From Tannerella sp. (GTDB lineage Bacteria; Bacteroidota; Bacteroidia; Bacteroidales; Tannerellaceae), in the NCBI GenBank assembly GCA_031261145.1, contig JAISJX010000412.1, positions 1 through 7,754 of the forward strand: 7,754 nt of DNA. Reading direction: 5' to 3'. The notes under the pieces were generated by a model that saw only the letters and a list, made by a program, of their open reading frames with translations, made no database searches and was not told the DNA's origin. Below, piece after piece: positions 6,509 through 7,754 of the stretch (the first letter of the stretch is position 1; every line of letters starts with the position of its first letter). Position numbers and translations under genes: made by a program.

Positions 6509-7741
6509 ATGATAAAAATTGCAATCATAGGTCTTGGATATGTGGGATTGCCTTTAGCCCGGCTTTTCGCAACGAAATATCCCGTTGTGGGCTTTGATAT
6601 TAACGAAAGGCGGGTGAATGAATTAAAGGCCGGCGCGGATCATACCTTAGAGGTCGATGAATCCGCGCTTCGGGCTGTTCTGAAAGAAAAACCGGACGAT
6701 CAGCCGGGATTGTCCTGCTCGTGCCGTTTGGACGATATAAAAGAGTGTAATTATTATATTGTCACAGTGCCCACGCCGGTGGATAAGAATAACCGCCCGG
6801 ATTTGACGCCGTTATATAAGGCAAGCGAGACGGTCGGCAAGGTGATTTCCAAAGGCGATACAGTGATCTACGAATCAACTGTTTATCCCGGAGCGACGGA
6901 AGAAGATTGTATTCCGGTCATAGAGAAAACATCCGGTCTGACATTCAATACGGACTTCTTTGCCGGTTATTCGCCCGAACGAATCAATCCGGGGGATAAG
7001 GAGCATACGGTTGAAAAAATAAAGAAAGTAACATCCGGCTCTACACCCGAAACAGGTATATTAATCAATGATTTATATGCTTCCGTGATTACTGCGGGCA
7101 CACATCTTGCCCCGACGATTCGGATTGCGGAAGCGGCCAAGGTGATTGAAAATTCACAGCGGGATATCAATATCGCTTTTGTCAATGAACTGAAAAAGAT
7201 TTTCGACAGGATGGGTATTGATACGAAAGCCGTTTTGGAAGCCGCCGGTACGAAATGGAATTTCCTGCATTTCAGGCCCGGATTAGTCGGCGGTCATTGC
7301 ATCGGGGTGGACCCGTATTATCTGGCGCAAAAAGCGCAGGAATATGGTTATCACCCCGAAATTATTCTGGCCGGCCGCCGGATGAACGACGGCATGGGAC
7401 AATACATGGCCGGCGAGGTCGTTAAAAAAATGATTCGGAAAGGCATTCAGGTGAAAGGCGCCCGTCTTTTGGTATTGGGGATTACATTTAAGGAAAACTG
7501 TCCCGATATCCGAAATACCAAGGTCATTGACGTGATTCGCGAACTCAAAGAATATGAGGCGGATGTATCCGTTTATGACCCGTGGGCGAACCCTGCCGAA
7601 GTGAAGCAAGAATATGGTCTGGAACTCTTGACCGAAAAACCGCAGGGTAAGTTTGATGCCGTAGTATTGGCCGTGACGCATAAGGCGTTTGAGAATATAG
7701 AAGTGGAAAGCGAACTCTTTTATTCCATATTAAACAACTGA
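6509..7741 (+). CDS. tviB: UDP-HexNAc 6-dehydrogenase, TviB/WbpO type, short C-terminus
   Basis: A 410-residue UDP-sugar dehydrogenase that oxidises C6 of UDP-GlcNAc or UDP-GalNAc to the uronic acid with two NAD+. The N-terminal Rossmann motif is GLGYVG at 8-13, followed by VVGFDIN. The signatures ECNYYIVTVPTPVD, YESTVYPGATEEDC and GYSPERINPGDKEHT are those of the TviB/WbpO branch rather than the UDP-glucose branch. K211 and N215 lie in EAAKVIENSQRD, and the catalytic cysteine is C264 in GGHCIGVDPYY. The UDP-binding C-terminal domain includes GITFKENCPDIRNTK and ends soon after VLAVTHKAF. TviB and WbpO continue for about 20 more residues with a YDxK strand that is absent here. Whether this is real, a mutation or a sequencing error cannot be told, as only 13 bases follow. 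With the upstream epimerase it would yield UDP-GalNAcA. The symbol could equally be wbpO. ATG at 6509 gives the usual family start. Confidence 0.93.
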   Translation: MIKIAIIGLGYVGLPLARLFATKYPVVGFDINERRVNELKAGADHTLEVDESALRAVLKEKPDDQPGLSCSCRLDDIKECNYYIVTVPTPVDKNNRPDLTPLYKASETVGKVISKGDTVIYESTVYPGATEEDCIPVIEKTSGLTFNTDFFAGYSPERINPGDKEHTVEKIKKVTSGSTPETGILINDLYASVITAGTHLAPTIRIAEAAKVIENSQRDINIAFVNELKKIFDRMGIDTKAVLEAAGTKWNFLHFRPGLVGGHCIGVDPYYLAQKAQEYGYHPEIILAGRRMNDGMGQYMAGEVVKKMIRKGIQVKGARLLVLGITFKENCPDIRNTKVIDVIRELKEYEADVSVYDPWANPAEVKQEYGLELLTEKPQGKFDAVVLAVTHKAFENIEVESELFYSILNN

Positions 7742-7754
7742 TTACGGTTTAACG

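Noticed and set aside
1..7754. A defence, toxin-antitoxin or mobile system
   Set aside because: All long coding regions are accounted for by mutS2, an envelope protein, chaperone genes and sugar-nucleotide genes; no transposase, integrase, nuclease-toxin or repeat array is visible.

Overview
The window looks like a piece of a Bacteroidales (Bacteroidota) chromosome. The evidence is the close fit of every protein to the Bacteroidota form of its family, two TAnnTTTG-type promoter elements, an exported protein with an 'SA|Q' signal peptide end, gene starts without a clear Shine-Dalgarno sequence, and a grpE-dnaJ pair without dnaK. I cannot name the genus. No rRNA, tRNA, CRISPR array, insertion sequence or phage gene is visible.

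Layout. The left part is transcribed leftward. A gene for an exported PDZ/DUF4136-like/PDZ protein of unknown function (2068-3495) is followed after 19 bases by mutS2 (2048 down to 1). The window edge cuts mutS2 before its Smr domain. Because mutS2 runs off the edge, it must be read by translating the minus strand directly; the long plus-strand frame opposite it is a shadow. A divergent intergenic region (3496-3674) carries one Bacteroidota-type promoter facing each way. The right part is transcribed rightward: grpE (3675-4283), a nested inverted repeat in the 64-base gap, dnaJ (4348-5499), then after 28 bases a WbpP-type UDP-GlcNAc 4-epimerase (5528-6502), and after 6 more bases a TviB/WbpO-type UDP-HexNAc 6-dehydrogenase (6509-7741).

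How the genes work together. GrpE and DnaJ are the nucleotide exchange factor and the J-protein co-chaperone of DnaK, which is not encoded here. The epimerase and dehydrogenase together would make UDP-N-acetylgalactosaminuronic acid from UDP-GlcNAc, a building block of capsule or O-antigen. They may open a surface polysaccharide locus to the right. MutS2 is a MutS-like ATPase linked in other bacteria to anti-recombination or to handling of collided ribosomes. The exported PDZ protein probably acts in the periplasm or cell envelope.

I found no clear new multi-gene system. The points most worth a second look are the uncharacterised PDZ protein in operon with mutS2, the dehydrogenase that stops before its conserved C-terminal strand, the close packing of sugar-nucleotide genes behind dnaJ, and the nested hairpin between grpE and dnaJ.
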